Assembly: GCA_964194535.1 (NCBI GenBank)
Contig: CAXMMX010000069.1
Location: 1-49,598, forward strand
From: UBA2767 sp964194535
Lineage (GTDB): Bacteria; Pseudomonadota; Alphaproteobacteria; Rhizobiales; Methyloligellaceae
Direction: 5' to 3'
DNA: 49,598 nucleotides
Part shown: positions 33,661-42,078 of the stretch, piece by piece
Layout: each line of letters opens with the position of its first letter
How positions within the stretch are numbered: the stretch's first letter is position 1
Notes under the pieces: generated by a model
The model's database searches: none
The model's input: the letters and a program-made list of their open reading frames with translations, nothing else
What the model was told of the DNA's origin: nothing
Translations under genes and position numbers: made by a program

Positions 33661-34535
33661 TCATGATCGAGGGCCCCGGGTTGCACGCTGCGCCAGCACC
33701 ATTGTGACGCCGCCAAGTGTTGCCGCGGAAGCCAGTAAAAGGCGCAGCGTTATCTCTTCCGACAGCAGCAGCACTCCATCGAAGGCCGCGATCACTGGCA
33801 CCGAGAGCTGTACTGTTGCTGCGCGGGTGGCGGTGAGGCCTCGAAGCGCTGCATACCAGATGACATAACCGCAACCCGAAGCGATCGCTCCTGACGCCGC
33901 CGCCAACGCCAGGCCGCTTGACGAGCCGCTGTAATCACCGATGAAAATGACAGAGACGATGAGAACAAGCGGTACCGAATAGACGAAGTTTCTGGCAGTG
34001 GCTTCAGGGGATCCGCCGTACCCCTTCCCAGCAATGAATAGGCGCCCCAGGCGATCCCTGCGATAATCATGAGAAGGGCTCCAACTGGATCAGGAGCGGT
34101 CAGGCCCGGTGAAACAAGATAAATCAGTCCGAGAATAGCCAGAGTGAGGCCGGTCCACGATATGTATGAAAAATACTCACCCTCCCGCAGGGCAGTGATG
34201 AACATCGTAAGCTGCACCGCCCCAAAAAGTATCAGCGCGCCCGTGCCGGCACTGAGTGAGAGATAGGCGAAGGAAAAGAACGCCATATAGGTGAACAGCA
34301 TGGCGGCAGAACGCCAGTCGGCTGTATTCGGCTCATGGGTTCGCCCGCGAAACAGCACGATCAGACTCAGCATCACCGCGCCGGAAACGACCCTGACACT
34401 GGTGAAGGTTGCCGCATCGATGAGTTCCTGCCCCAAGGCCATTCGGCACAGCAGCGAATTCGCTGCAAATGCCAGCATGGCGATGGCTGTCAGTAATGCG
34501 GAACGCGAAGAAATCGTTTCGGAAATTCTCGACAA
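33661..34535 (-). pseudogene. EamA/DMT-family permease, frameshifted
   Basis: The first part, read from a TTG with AGGA eight bases upstream at 34535, is a normal drug/metabolite transporter start (MLAFAANSLLCRMALG, then helices through WGAYSLLGRGTADPL). It then loses homology. From about 34000-34010 the correct reading shifts by one base and resumes as ATARNFVYSVPL and AAASGAIASGCGYVIWYAALRGLTATRAATVQLSVPVIAAF, ending at 33661. Restoring one base would give a ten-helix EamA protein of about 290 residues. It is probably a recent pseudogene or a sequencing error. Confidence 0.82.
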
Positions 34536-34682
34536 TAAGCATTCCTGTATATTTGACCGGTATTTTCAAACCATCAGTTGCGGCTCCAATGATGACCGCG
34601 AAAAAAGGGCTATCAGACGCTCCGGCAACCGTTCGGGCGATACGTATTTATTGTTTCGCCTCTATATTGTTACGCCTCATAG

Positions 34683-35999
34683 TCAGCCAGCGCGGCTGTT
34701 CGCCAGCATATCGAGCCCTTCACGAAGCGCCTGATCAAGTATCTCGGTTCCTTTGTCGATTTCCTCTTTCGACACGGTGAGCGGAGGCGCGATGCGCCAC
34801 ACCGCGCCGCGTTCAGGACGGCGCTTGATGTTCATGGATAGACCCAGCTCCATGCAGCGCTTCGTCGTAACGTCGCCCAGCTCAAGATGCGGCTCGCGGC
34901 TTTCCCGGTCTTTCACCAGATCGATGCCCATCAACAGGCCCTGTCCGCGAATTTCGCCGATTGCTTCGTACTTTTGCTGCAGGCTTTCCAGGTTCTCGCG
35001 CAAATGCGCGCCCATTTTCTTGGCGCGTTCGATCAGCTTTTCGCTCTCCACCGTCTCCAGAACCGCGAGCCCTACAAGAGCAGGCAAGGGGTCGGACACG
35101 TGGCTGGTATAATAGGAAAAACCTTTTTCGTGCGCCTTTTCCTCGATCTCATCGGAGGTGATGGTGGCCGCCAGCGGTATTCCGCCGCCAAGCGTTTTCG
35201 AGACGGTCATGATGTCCGGCGTGACACCAAGCCCGGTGGCCGCGAATTTTTCGCCGATCCGCCCGAACGCCGTCTGCGCTTCATCGAAGAGCAGCATCAT
35301 GCCCCGGCTTTTGGCTTCTTCCTTGAGCTTTTTGAAATAACCGTCGGGCGGCACGATCACCCCGCCGGCGCTCAAAATCGGCTCTGCGATGATGGCGGCA
35401 GGCGCGCCCTCGGAAGTCATATCGAACATGTTCAGCCCCACCTTCATGCAACTCATGTCGCATGTGTCGCGGCAATGGCCGATCGGGCAGCGGTAGGAAT
35501 AGGGTTCGGGGATGGCCGACACGCCATGCACTTTCGGCCCGTAGCCGCGCCGCTCGCTGGCGAACGACATGGCCGCCGCCTGCCCCGTCACCCCGTGCCA
35601 GGAGCCGCCGAGCGCGATGACCTCATAGCCGCCGGTGACCATCTTGGCCATGCGCAGTGCCGCTTCGTTGCTCTCAGATCCCGTGTTGACGAACATCGAG
35701 CGGGTGAGGGGTTTGGGGAGCCATTCAGCCAACTTCTTCGCCAGCTTTGCCACGGCTTCGGGGATCATGCCGGAGAACAGGTGGATCGAATCCTTTGCGC
35801 CCGATTGAATCGCTTTCACGATCGCCGAATGGCTGTGGCCCAGCGTGGCGCACATCTGACCGGACGTGAAATCGAGGATTTCCCGCCCCTCATCGTCGGT
35901 GACGGTTGCGCCCTTGGCCGAGACATAGAGCTTGTCGACATCTCCCTGTCCGTAGCGCACCAGGTGCTCACTGGCAGCCTTTCGCAGTTCCTTGTCCAT
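34683..35999 (-). CDS. Class III aminotransferase, 2,2-dialkylglycine decarboxylase-like, with a four-Cys insertion
   Basis: The 438-residue protein aligns by eye with dialkylglycine decarboxylase along its length: HLVRYG, ILDFTSGQMCATLGHSH with Gln48 (the DGD active-site Gln), LFSGM, GGSWHGVTGQAA with Trp134, IAEPILSAGGVIVPPDG, and the PLP lysine at Lys268 in DIMTVSKTLGGG. Near residues 171-184 it has a CPIGHCRDTCDMSC insertion (C-x4-C-x3-C-x3-C) that the canonical DGD lacks. It needs pyridoxal phosphate. Start at 35999 has AAGGG eight bases upstream. Exact substrate is unknown; a related beta-amino or omega-amino transaminase is possible. Confidence 0.83.
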   Translation of the reverse strand: MDKELRKAASEHLVRYGQGDVDKLYVSAKGATVTDDEGREILDFTSGQMCATLGHSHSAIVKAIQSGAKDSIHLFSGMIPEAVAKLAKKLAEWLPKPLTRSMFVNTGSESNEAALRMAKMVTGGYEVIALGGSWHGVTGQAAAMSFASERRGYGPKVHGVSAIPEPYSYRCPIGHCRDTCDMSCMKVGLNMFDMTSEGAPAAIIAEPILSAGGVIVPPDGYFKKLKEEAKSRGMMLLFDEAQTAFGRIGEKFAATGLGVTPDIMTVSKTLGGGIPLAATITSDEIEEKAHEKGFSYYTSHVSDPLPALVGLAVLETVESEKLIERAKKMGAHLRENLESLQQKYEAIGEIRGQGLLMGIDLVKDRESREPHLELGDVTTKRCMELGLSMNIKRRPERGAVWRIAPPLTVSKEEIDKGTEILDQALREGLDMLANSRAG

Positions 36000-36031
36000 C
36001 ACGCGCGCGCCCTTGGGTCCTGTCAGCCTTG

Positions 36032-36475
36032 CTATTGCGGTGGTGCCGGAGTTGCTGGTGATGCCGGAATTGCTGGTGTTGCCGGAGTTTCCGGTGCTGG
36101 CGGTGGTGCCGGTGTTGGCGCAGGTGGTTCTGGTGTCTTCGCCGCGGGCGTCAGCTGAACGACCTCTCCGCTTGGCGGTTTGCGGTGCTGGTCACGCAGA
36201 AGCTCCTGCATGGCGATTGCCAGGCAGCCCTGGAGCAAGCGATAGCTTTTGCCGATTTCTTCTGTTTCAGCTATGCAAGCCGCCCGCTGTTTTGGCGGCA
36301 ATGTCTTCCATGTGCCCGAAATCTGACCGCGTGCAAATTGCTCGTAACGCGCACAGCTGCTTTCGCCGGACATGCAGGTCTGATTCAAGGACCAGCCGGG
36401 GAAATCCTGAGCCTGCGCAGCGCCGGAAAATGGCATGATTGCTGATATAGCAAATATGGCTAATAATTTTTTCAT
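36032..36475 (-). CDS. Hypothetical exported protein with a proline-rich tail
   Basis: The 147-residue protein has a signal peptide of about 22 residues (MKKLLAIFAISAIMPFSGAAQA), a globular part of about 80 residues with four cysteines, in CMSGESSCARY, AACIAET and QGCLAI, and a C-terminal run of P/A/T/E repeats. GGAGG lies nine bases upstream of the ATG. The tail may be a periplasmic spacer. I recognise no family. It is upstream of the dialkylglycine decarboxylase-like gene on the same strand (gap about 32 bp), so they may be co-transcribed. Confidence 0.72.
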   Translation of the reverse strand: MKKLLAIFAISAIMPFSGAAQAQDFPGWSLNQTCMSGESSCARYEQFARGQISGTWKTLPPKQRAACIAETEEIGKSYRLLQGCLAIAMQELLRDQHRKPPSGEVVQLTPAAKTPEPPAPTPAPPPAPETPATPAIPASPATPAPPQ

Positions 36476-36629
36476 GGAACTATTCCTCCCGATAACTCAA
36501 TCTTGTTTGAATGCGTTATAGCAGAACCTGATCAACTCGTGACCTTTTCGCGAGGAATTGTCAGCGCGATCGCAAAGCGCTATCAGATGGCTCTGAAGTG
36601 CAACTGAGTGCCGCAGGAGTATGTGACAC

Positions 36630-38030
36630 ATGGGCAAGACTCTCTACGACAAAATCTGGGATGATCATTTGGTCGACGAAAGCGATGACGGCACCTGCCT
36701 CATCTATATCGACCGGCACCTGATCCACGAAGTGACCAGCCCGCAGGCCTTTGAAGGCTTGCGCATGGCGAACCGCAAGGTGCGCGCGCCTGAAAAAACT
36801 TTGGCCGTCGTTGACCATAATGTGCCGACCACGGACCGGGCCGGAGGAATCGATGATCCGGAATCGAAACTCCAGGTTGATACTCTGGCGAAGAACTGCG
36901 CCGAGTTCGGTGTCGAATATTTCGATGAAGTGGATGTACGCCAGGGCATTGTTCACGTCATTGGCCCCGAGCAGGGCTTTACCCTTCCCGGCGCGACCAT
37001 CGTGTGCGGGGACAGCCACACCGCCACCCACGGCGCGTTCGGTGCGCTGGCCCATGGCATCGGCACGTCCGAAGTGGAGCATGTGCTGGCCACCCAGACG
37101 CTGATCCAGAAAAAGTCCAAGAATATGCGGGTGACCGTGAACGGTGAATTGCCGCCCGGTATCACCGCGAAGGATATCATCCTCGCCATCATCGGCGAGA
37201 TGGGCACCGCGGGCGGCACCGGTTACGTCATTGAATATGCCGGAGATGCGATTCGCTCCCTTTCCATGGAAGGCCGCATGACCATTTGCAACATGACCAT
37301 CGAGGGCGGGGCGCGCGCCGGGCTGATTGCGCCCGACGAGACAACTTTCGAGTATCTCAAGGGCCGGCCGAAATCGCCCAAAGCCGCCGCCTGGGAACAG
37401 GCGGTTGAATACTGGAAAACGCTCAAATCGGATGATGACGCCGTTTTCGACAAGAAAATCACGCTCGATGCCACCTCCCTGCCCCCGATCGTGACCTGGG
37501 GCACCAGCCCTGAGGACGTGGTGTCGGTGCTGGGTGAAGTGCCGGACCCTGAAAGCGTCGACGATGAAGGCAAGCAGGACTCCATGCGCCGCTCGCTCGA
37601 CTATATGGGCCTGACACCGGGCACCAAGGTGCAAGACATTTCCATCGACAGGGTTTTTATCGGCTCGTGCACAAATGGGCGCATCGAGGATTTGCGCGCC
37701 GCGGCACACATCGTCGAGGGCAAGCATGTGTCGGATCACGTCAACGCCATGATCGTTCCGGGCTCGGGGCTGGTGAAGGATCAGGCGGAAGCTGAAGGCC
37801 TCGACAAGATATTTGTCGATGCGGGGTTTGAATGGCGCGAGCCGGGCTGCTCCATGTGCCTGGCCATGAACCCGGACAAGCTGGAGCCGCATGAGCGCTG
37901 CGCCTCGACCTCGAACCGCAATTTCGAGGGACGCCAGGGGCGCCTGGGGCGCACTCACCTGGTCTCGCCCGCCATGGCGGCGGCAGCCGCAATCGCCGGG
38001 CATTTCGTCGATGTGCGGGAATTGGGTTAG
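36630..38030 (+). CDS. leuC: 3-isopropylmalate dehydratase large subunit
   Basis: The 466-residue protein carries the aconitase-family [4Fe-4S] ligands Cys347 (FIGSCTNGRIED), Cys407 and Cys410 (GCSMCLAMN), together with VCGDSHTATHGAFGALAHGIGTSE. With LeuD it isomerises 2-isopropylmalate to 3-isopropylmalate in leucine biosynthesis. Residues and length match typical LeuC. Its partner leuD lies 2 kb downstream, separated by three secreted-protein genes, so the two subunits are not adjacent in this genome. Confidence 0.97.
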   Translation: MGKTLYDKIWDDHLVDESDDGTCLIYIDRHLIHEVTSPQAFEGLRMANRKVRAPEKTLAVVDHNVPTTDRAGGIDDPESKLQVDTLAKNCAEFGVEYFDEVDVRQGIVHVIGPEQGFTLPGATIVCGDSHTATHGAFGALAHGIGTSEVEHVLATQTLIQKKSKNMRVTVNGELPPGITAKDIILAIIGEMGTAGGTGYVIEYAGDAIRSLSMEGRMTICNMTIEGGARAGLIAPDETTFEYLKGRPKSPKAAAWEQAVEYWKTLKSDDDAVFDKKITLDATSLPPIVTWGTSPEDVVSVLGEVPDPESVDDEGKQDSMRRSLDYMGLTPGTKVQDISIDRVFIGSCTNGRIEDLRAAAHIVEGKHVSDHVNAMIVPGSGLVKDQAEAEGLDKIFVDAGFEWREPGCSMCLAMNPDKLEPHERCASTSNRNFEGRQGRLGRTHLVSPAMAAAAAIAGHFVDVRELG

Positions 38031-38061
38031 GGCATCGAAGTATATTCAGGAGATGCCGGAT

Positions 38062-38613
38062 ATGAGCTCGCGGCGTGTGATGTTTCTCGTTGTCCTTACC
38101 GCCGTGCTTATGTCCATGGGCGGTGCAGGCTCCGCTTACGCGCAAGCTGAAGGCAGCTCTGATCTGGATATTCCGCTGAGCCAGTATATGGCCAAGGCCG
38201 GGCCGGACGTAAAACTCATCGAGCCGGGCAAGCTCAAGATCGATGGCCACACCATGGTATGCGGAAAGCGCCCGACGGTCATCGACCCGAAATTTGAAAG
38301 CTGGGGCGGCGCTTACCCGGGCTACCTGATTCTCAATCCGGCGCGGATGAAGGGCCTGCCGACACCGGTGAAGCTGTTCGTTTACGCCCATGAGTGCGGA
38401 CATCAGTTTATCGGCCGGGACGAGGGCGCGGCAGATTGCTTCGGCATCAAGCGCGGGCGGCGCTATGGCTGGCTTGGCGAAGAGGGATTGGCGCAGGTCT
38501 GTGACTTCATCTCCAAGCTCAAGAGCGATGCCGACCATGCTGACGGTCCGAAGCGTTGCAACAAAATGCGCATGTGCTACATGGATGCGGGTCCGCGCGC
38601 GACGCGCAACTAG
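38062..38613 (+). CDS. Exported protein with an HECGH zinc-peptidase-like motif (paralogue 1)
   Basis: AGGAG lies nine bases before the ATG at 38062; the earlier ATG at 38053 is too close to it. The 183-residue product has a signal peptide ending near AYAQA, then KLIEPGKLKIDGHTMVCGKRPTVIDP, and VYAHECGHQFIGRDEGAADCFGIKRG, where His110 and His114 form HExxH and Asp or Glu at 120-125 could be the third ligand. It ends in a Cys-containing tail (RCNKMRMCYMDAG). The next gene is a paralogue. This is not one of the common named peptidase families; catalysis is inference. Confidence 0.78.
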   Translation: MSSRRVMFLVVLTAVLMSMGGAGSAYAQAEGSSDLDIPLSQYMAKAGPDVKLIEPGKLKIDGHTMVCGKRPTVIDPKFESWGGAYPGYLILNPARMKGLPTPVKLFVYAHECGHQFIGRDEGAADCFGIKRGRRYGWLGEEGLAQVCDFISKLKSDADHADGPKRCNKMRMCYMDAGPRATRN

Positions 38614-38696
38614 AAGTTATAAATCTACACTCTGGTGACTTGACCGGATAACAGCCCCGGCACACGCTGATAAATGCTCAAGAGAAAGGTTATTGA

Positions 38697-39197
38697 ATGC
38701 GGCGACGTCACACAGCCGGGCTAGTATGTGTGTTGGCGGCAGGCTCCGCTCTATGGGCGCTGGCGCCGGCCGGGCTGGATGCCGCACCCAAGGAAAAGAT
38801 GCTTCCGCCGGGCACACTTAAGCTCGCCGGGCGCACCATGAGCTGCGGGCGCACACCGACGCTTATCTCACACACTTTCTGGGATTATGGCGGCGCCAAG
38901 AAGGGGATTATCATCCTCAACCCGACGAAGCTGGAAGGGCTGAGCGAAGCCGTCCGGCTCTATGTCTACGCCCATGAGTGTGGGCATCAGCTGTTTGGCC
39001 CCAAGGAATCCAGGGCGGATTGCTACGCGGTCGAACGCGGCAAGCGCGATGGCTGGCTGAACCGTACTGGGATGACGGAGGTCTGCGCTTTTCTCGCTCA
39101 ACATCCGGGCGACTGGGTTCACCCGCCCGGCATCAAGCGCTGCGAAATCATGACCAAATGCTTCGACAAGGCCAAGCCGCGCCGGGCGCAGAGGTAA
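38697..39197 (+). CDS. Exported protein with an HECGH zinc-peptidase-like motif (paralogue 2)
   Basis: A 166-residue protein with a signal peptide (about residues 8-30). It shares the order PPGTLKLAGRTMSCGRTPTLI, ILNPTKLEGLSEAVRLYVYAHECGHQLFG, ESRADCYAVERGKRDGWL, and a C-terminal ..KRCEIMTKCF with the preceding gene, so the two arose by tandem duplication. HExxH is at residues 93-97 and ESRADC supplies a possible third ligand at Glu104 or Asp108. Conservation of all cysteines between the pair suggests shared disulfides. It lies 83 bp after paralogue 1. Confidence 0.76.
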   Translation: MRRRHTAGLVCVLAAGSALWALAPAGLDAAPKEKMLPPGTLKLAGRTMSCGRTPTLISHTFWDYGGAKKGIIILNPTKLEGLSEAVRLYVYAHECGHQLFGPKESRADCYAVERGKRDGWLNRTGMTEVCAFLAQHPGDWVHPPGIKRCEIMTKCFDKAKPRRAQR

Positions 39198-39232
39198 TCT
39201 TCAAACGGTTATCCGAATTTGGTAGCGCCGTC

Positions 39233-39553
39233 TCAAAGCAGCCGGCAGGGCCTGCCGCGTGCGACGCAAATTGTGCGCCTGCCGCTAGCCTTGCAGATGA
39301 ACCGGTTATTGTCCGCAGCCCACCAGGAATACCACAGAAGGCCGAATTTCTTGACCACTTTGATCTCCCAGGCCACCTCCGCATCGATCTTTGCGAGCCG
39401 CTCATGCACCACCGATGAGCCGGTCGCCACCGTATCGCGCTTGGCGCAGGTCATGCTGCTGCCCGCATGGCTCTCGCCCACCCACAGCATGCTCGTAAAT
39501 GCAATGCACAGGATAGCGAAAGTGAAGGTAGTGCTCGCTCTTGATTTCTTCAT
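39233..39553 (-). CDS. Hypothetical exported protein
   Basis: The 106-residue product has a signal peptide (FTFAILCIAFTSMLWVGESHA), then four cysteines, in MTCAKRD, FICKASG, TICVARG and RPCRLL, and the segment VHERLAKIDAEVAWEIKVVKK. It is convergent with the HECGH paralogues. I recognise no family. Length and codon pattern look like a real gene but support is moderate. Confidence 0.55.
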   Translation of the reverse strand: MKKSRASTTFTFAILCIAFTSMLWVGESHAGSSMTCAKRDTVATGSSVVHERLAKIDAEVAWEIKVVKKFGLLWYSWWAADNNRFICKASGRRTICVARGRPCRLL

Positions 39554-40051
39554 GTCCCGGCCCCCATCGCCCTCATTCCGGAATCTGCCCGCTTAAACGA
39601 CGCGGCGATGACACATCCGCCACGCATAGAACCCGGCACGTGACGCAGTTTGACGAGAAGTCAGCCGTGGCGAAGAGGAAAATACAGGTTATCCCCGCTA
39701 TCCCCGGTTTCCACAGGGGGGCACAAAAGTGAGGGAAGTTGCCAAATTCAAGTGATTTGGAGAGCGAAAATCACCCGGGGTCCGGGGCATCAGGCGCGGG
39801 AAACTCATCCCGAAAAACATCCTCGATGCCGAGGACGCCAGGATAGCGTTTTCCTCCGGCGCGGACGCCGCCGAAGCAATTATCACCCCGCCCCCGCCTA
39901 TGATGCTCGTGCGCAATCGCCGGTAGCCCACTCTTCCATTTGCCCCCTGTCACCGCGGGGGAGGTCTTGACCGGCGCCGCCAAACACCGCATGAAATGGC
40001 CAACAGGATGAGCGTATATGTTCACGCCCGCTTCCGGCACGAGGAAAGCCC
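39554..40051. other. 498-bp gap with no convincing gene
   Basis: Several short frames overlap on the minus strand but none has a ribosome site with a recognisable product. Short GC-rich palindromes and a GAGGAAA ribosome site before leuD (40037-40045) are present. The stretch from about 39770 to 39990 might be decayed coding DNA; I see no clear homologue. Confidence 0.5.
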
Positions 40052-40657
40052 ATGGAAAAATTCACCACCCTCACCGGCGTCGCCGCGCCGCTGAACATGA
40101 TCAATGTCGACACCGACAAGATCATCCCCAAACAGTATCTCAAGACGATTGCGCGCACCGGTCTCGGCAAGGCGCTGTTTTCGGAGATGCGCTACAATGA
40201 TGACGGTTCGGAAAATGAGGAGTTTGTTCTCAACAAGCCGGCCTATCGCGACGCCAAGATTCTGGTTGCGGGGAAGAATTTCGGTTGCGGGTCGTCGCGA
40301 GAACACGCGCCCTGGGCGCTGCTGGATTTCGGCATCCGCTGCGTGGTGTCGATCTCTTTCGCCGACATTTTCTACAATAACTGCTTCAAGAACGGCATTC
40401 TGCCCATCATGCTGCCGCCCGAAGACGTGGACAAGCTGCTGGAAGATGCGGAGCGTGGCTCCAACGCCACTATCAGCATCGATCTGGAAGCTCAGGAAAT
40501 AAAAGGCCCAGATGGCGGCGTGATCAAATTCGACATCGACCCGCACCTTAAACACTGCCTGTTGAACGGCCTTGATGACGTTGGTCTCACGCTGAAGAAA
40601 GAGGAAAAAATCACCTCTTTTGAAGAAAAATCGGCAGCCGAACATCCCTGGGTTTAG
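40052..40657 (+). CDS. leuD: 3-isopropylmalate dehydratase small subunit
   Basis: The 201-residue swivel subunit contains NVDTDKIIPKQYLKTI, ILVAGKNFGCGSSREHAPWAL, and SFADIFYNNCFKNGILPI, all hallmarks of LeuD. It completes the LeuCD enzyme. Length is normal. GAGGAAA sits upstream of the ATG. It lies between a gene-poor stretch and a convergent CoA-transferase gene, 2 kb from leuC and 1.4 kb from leuB. Confidence 0.97.
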   Translation: MEKFTTLTGVAAPLNMINVDTDKIIPKQYLKTIARTGLGKALFSEMRYNDDGSENEEFVLNKPAYRDAKILVAGKNFGCGSSREHAPWALLDFGIRCVVSISFADIFYNNCFKNGILPIMLPPEDVDKLLEDAERGSNATISIDLEAQEIKGPDGGVIKFDIDPHLKHCLLNGLDDVGLTLKKEEKITSFEEKSAAEHPWV

Positions 40658-40688
40658 GGGGGTGAGATGTAGTCATCGGGCTTCGAGT

Positions 40689-41906
40689 TCACAGGACGCC
40701 CTCCTTCTTGAGTTTGACAAGCTCATCTGAACCAAGACCGAGCCGGCCGTAAATTTCTTCATTGTCCGCGCCAAGTTCCGGTGGAGGGGTGTCAACGCCA
40801 AGAGCCGCGCCGTCCATCTTCACCGCGATGCGCGCCAGCCGCACATCGCGCTCCGCGCCCGGCACTTGCCTGAATTCCGCCAGCATGCCGCGCTCCGTAA
40901 TCTGCGGATGGGCCAGGATTTCCGGAACGGTGAAAAGTTCACCGGATGGTATGCCTTGCGCGTTCATAAGCGCGGCCCAATCGCTGGCGGATTTTTCGCA
41001 CAGCGTTTTCTCCAGCTCCGCCTTGAGCTTGTCGCGGTTCCTCAGCCGCGCCTCGCGTTCGCCATAGTCAGGATCGTCAAGCAAATCCTCGCGGCCCAGA
41101 AGCCCGCACAGGCCTTCAAACTGCTGCTGCTTGTTAGCCGAGATGTTGAGCAGCCCGTCACCGGTCTCGAAGGTGCCGGACGGCGCGGCGGTAAAGTTCT
41201 CATTGCCCTGCGGCTTGGGCTCAATACCGGCCACAAGATGGTTGGACACAACCCAGCCCATGGTCGCGAGTGTCGCTTCAAGCATCGAGACATCGATGAA
41301 CTGCGCCTTGTTTTTCTTGCGTCCCGCAACAGCGGCGCAAATGGCCATGGCGGCTGTGAGCCCGCCGATGGTGTCGCACATGGGATAGCCGACACGCAGC
41401 GGCGCGCTTGTCTTGTCGCCAGTGATGCTCATGACGCCGGACACGCCTTGCACGATCTGGTCGTAGGCCGGCAAATCGCGCATCGGGCCATCCTGGCCAA
41501 ACCCTGAAATGGCGCAATAGATGAGATTGGATTTGTGGCTCTTGAGGGCATCAAAACCCACGCCAAGCCGCTCCATGACGCCGGGGCGGAAATTCTCAAC
41601 CACCACGTCGGCGCGGCCAACGAGCTTTTCAAACAGCGCGCGCCCCTTATCGCTCTTGAGGTTGAGCGTGATGGAGCGCTTGCCCGCATTCTGGGCCAGG
41701 AACGAGACGCCCATGAGCTTTGCGTTCAGCTCCGCATCTGCGCCGAGCTGGCGCGCGAGGTCGCCGCGTCCCGGCATTTCCACCTTGATGACCTCGGCGC
41801 TGAAATGCGCCAGCTGGTGGCAGCAGAACGGCCCGGCCAGCACATTGGTCAAATCCAGGACTGTGATGCCATCCAAGGGTTTGCTCACGATCACGCCATC
41901 CCTCAT
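40689..41906 (-). CDS. CaiB/BaiF (family III) CoA-transferase
   Basis: The 405-residue protein starts ITVLDLTNVLAGPFCCHQLAHFSAEVIKVEMPGRGDLAR and contains NAGKRSITLNLKSDKG, VVENFRPGVMERLG, GFGQDGPMRDLPAYDQIVQGVSG, where the Asp of AYDQ is the catalytic residue that forms the acyl intermediate, and later family motifs to the C-terminus. Family III enzymes transfer CoA between carboxylic acids. It interrupts the leuD-leuB spacing on the opposite strand. Its acyl substrate is not evident from the sequence. Confidence 0.9.
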   Translation of the reverse strand: MRDGVIVSKPLDGITVLDLTNVLAGPFCCHQLAHFSAEVIKVEMPGRGDLARQLGADAELNAKLMGVSFLAQNAGKRSITLNLKSDKGRALFEKLVGRADVVVENFRPGVMERLGVGFDALKSHKSNLIYCAISGFGQDGPMRDLPAYDQIVQGVSGVMSITGDKTSAPLRVGYPMCDTIGGLTAAMAICAAVAGRKKNKAQFIDVSMLEATLATMGWVVSNHLVAGIEPKPQGNENFTAAPSGTFETGDGLLNISANKQQQFEGLCGLLGREDLLDDPDYGEREARLRNRDKLKAELEKTLCEKSASDWAALMNAQGIPSGELFTVPEILAHPQITERGMLAEFRQVPGAERDVRLARIAVKMDGAALGVDTPPPELGADNEEIYGRLGLGSDELVKLKKEGVL

Positions 41907-42078
41907 GATTATTTTTCAGGTGATATCTTCTCTAGCAGAACCGGGTCTTACCGCAAGCTACAGAAGCTGATGAGGTCATTGAGAGGACCCACCCTGTCTT
42001 GCCAAGCGTACCCTAAGACGCTAGGCGTTGCCGGAACAATTCCAGCATATTTGCGTTTTCAGTTAGGGGCGTTCACTG

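Noticed and set aside
37891..38061. Extended frame upstream of the first HECGH protein
   Set aside because: It runs inside leuC in another frame and lacks a start signal; AGGAG supports 38062.
39698..40040. Overlapping minus-strand frames before leuD
   Set aside because: They overlap each other, lack ribosome sites and show no recognisable domain.
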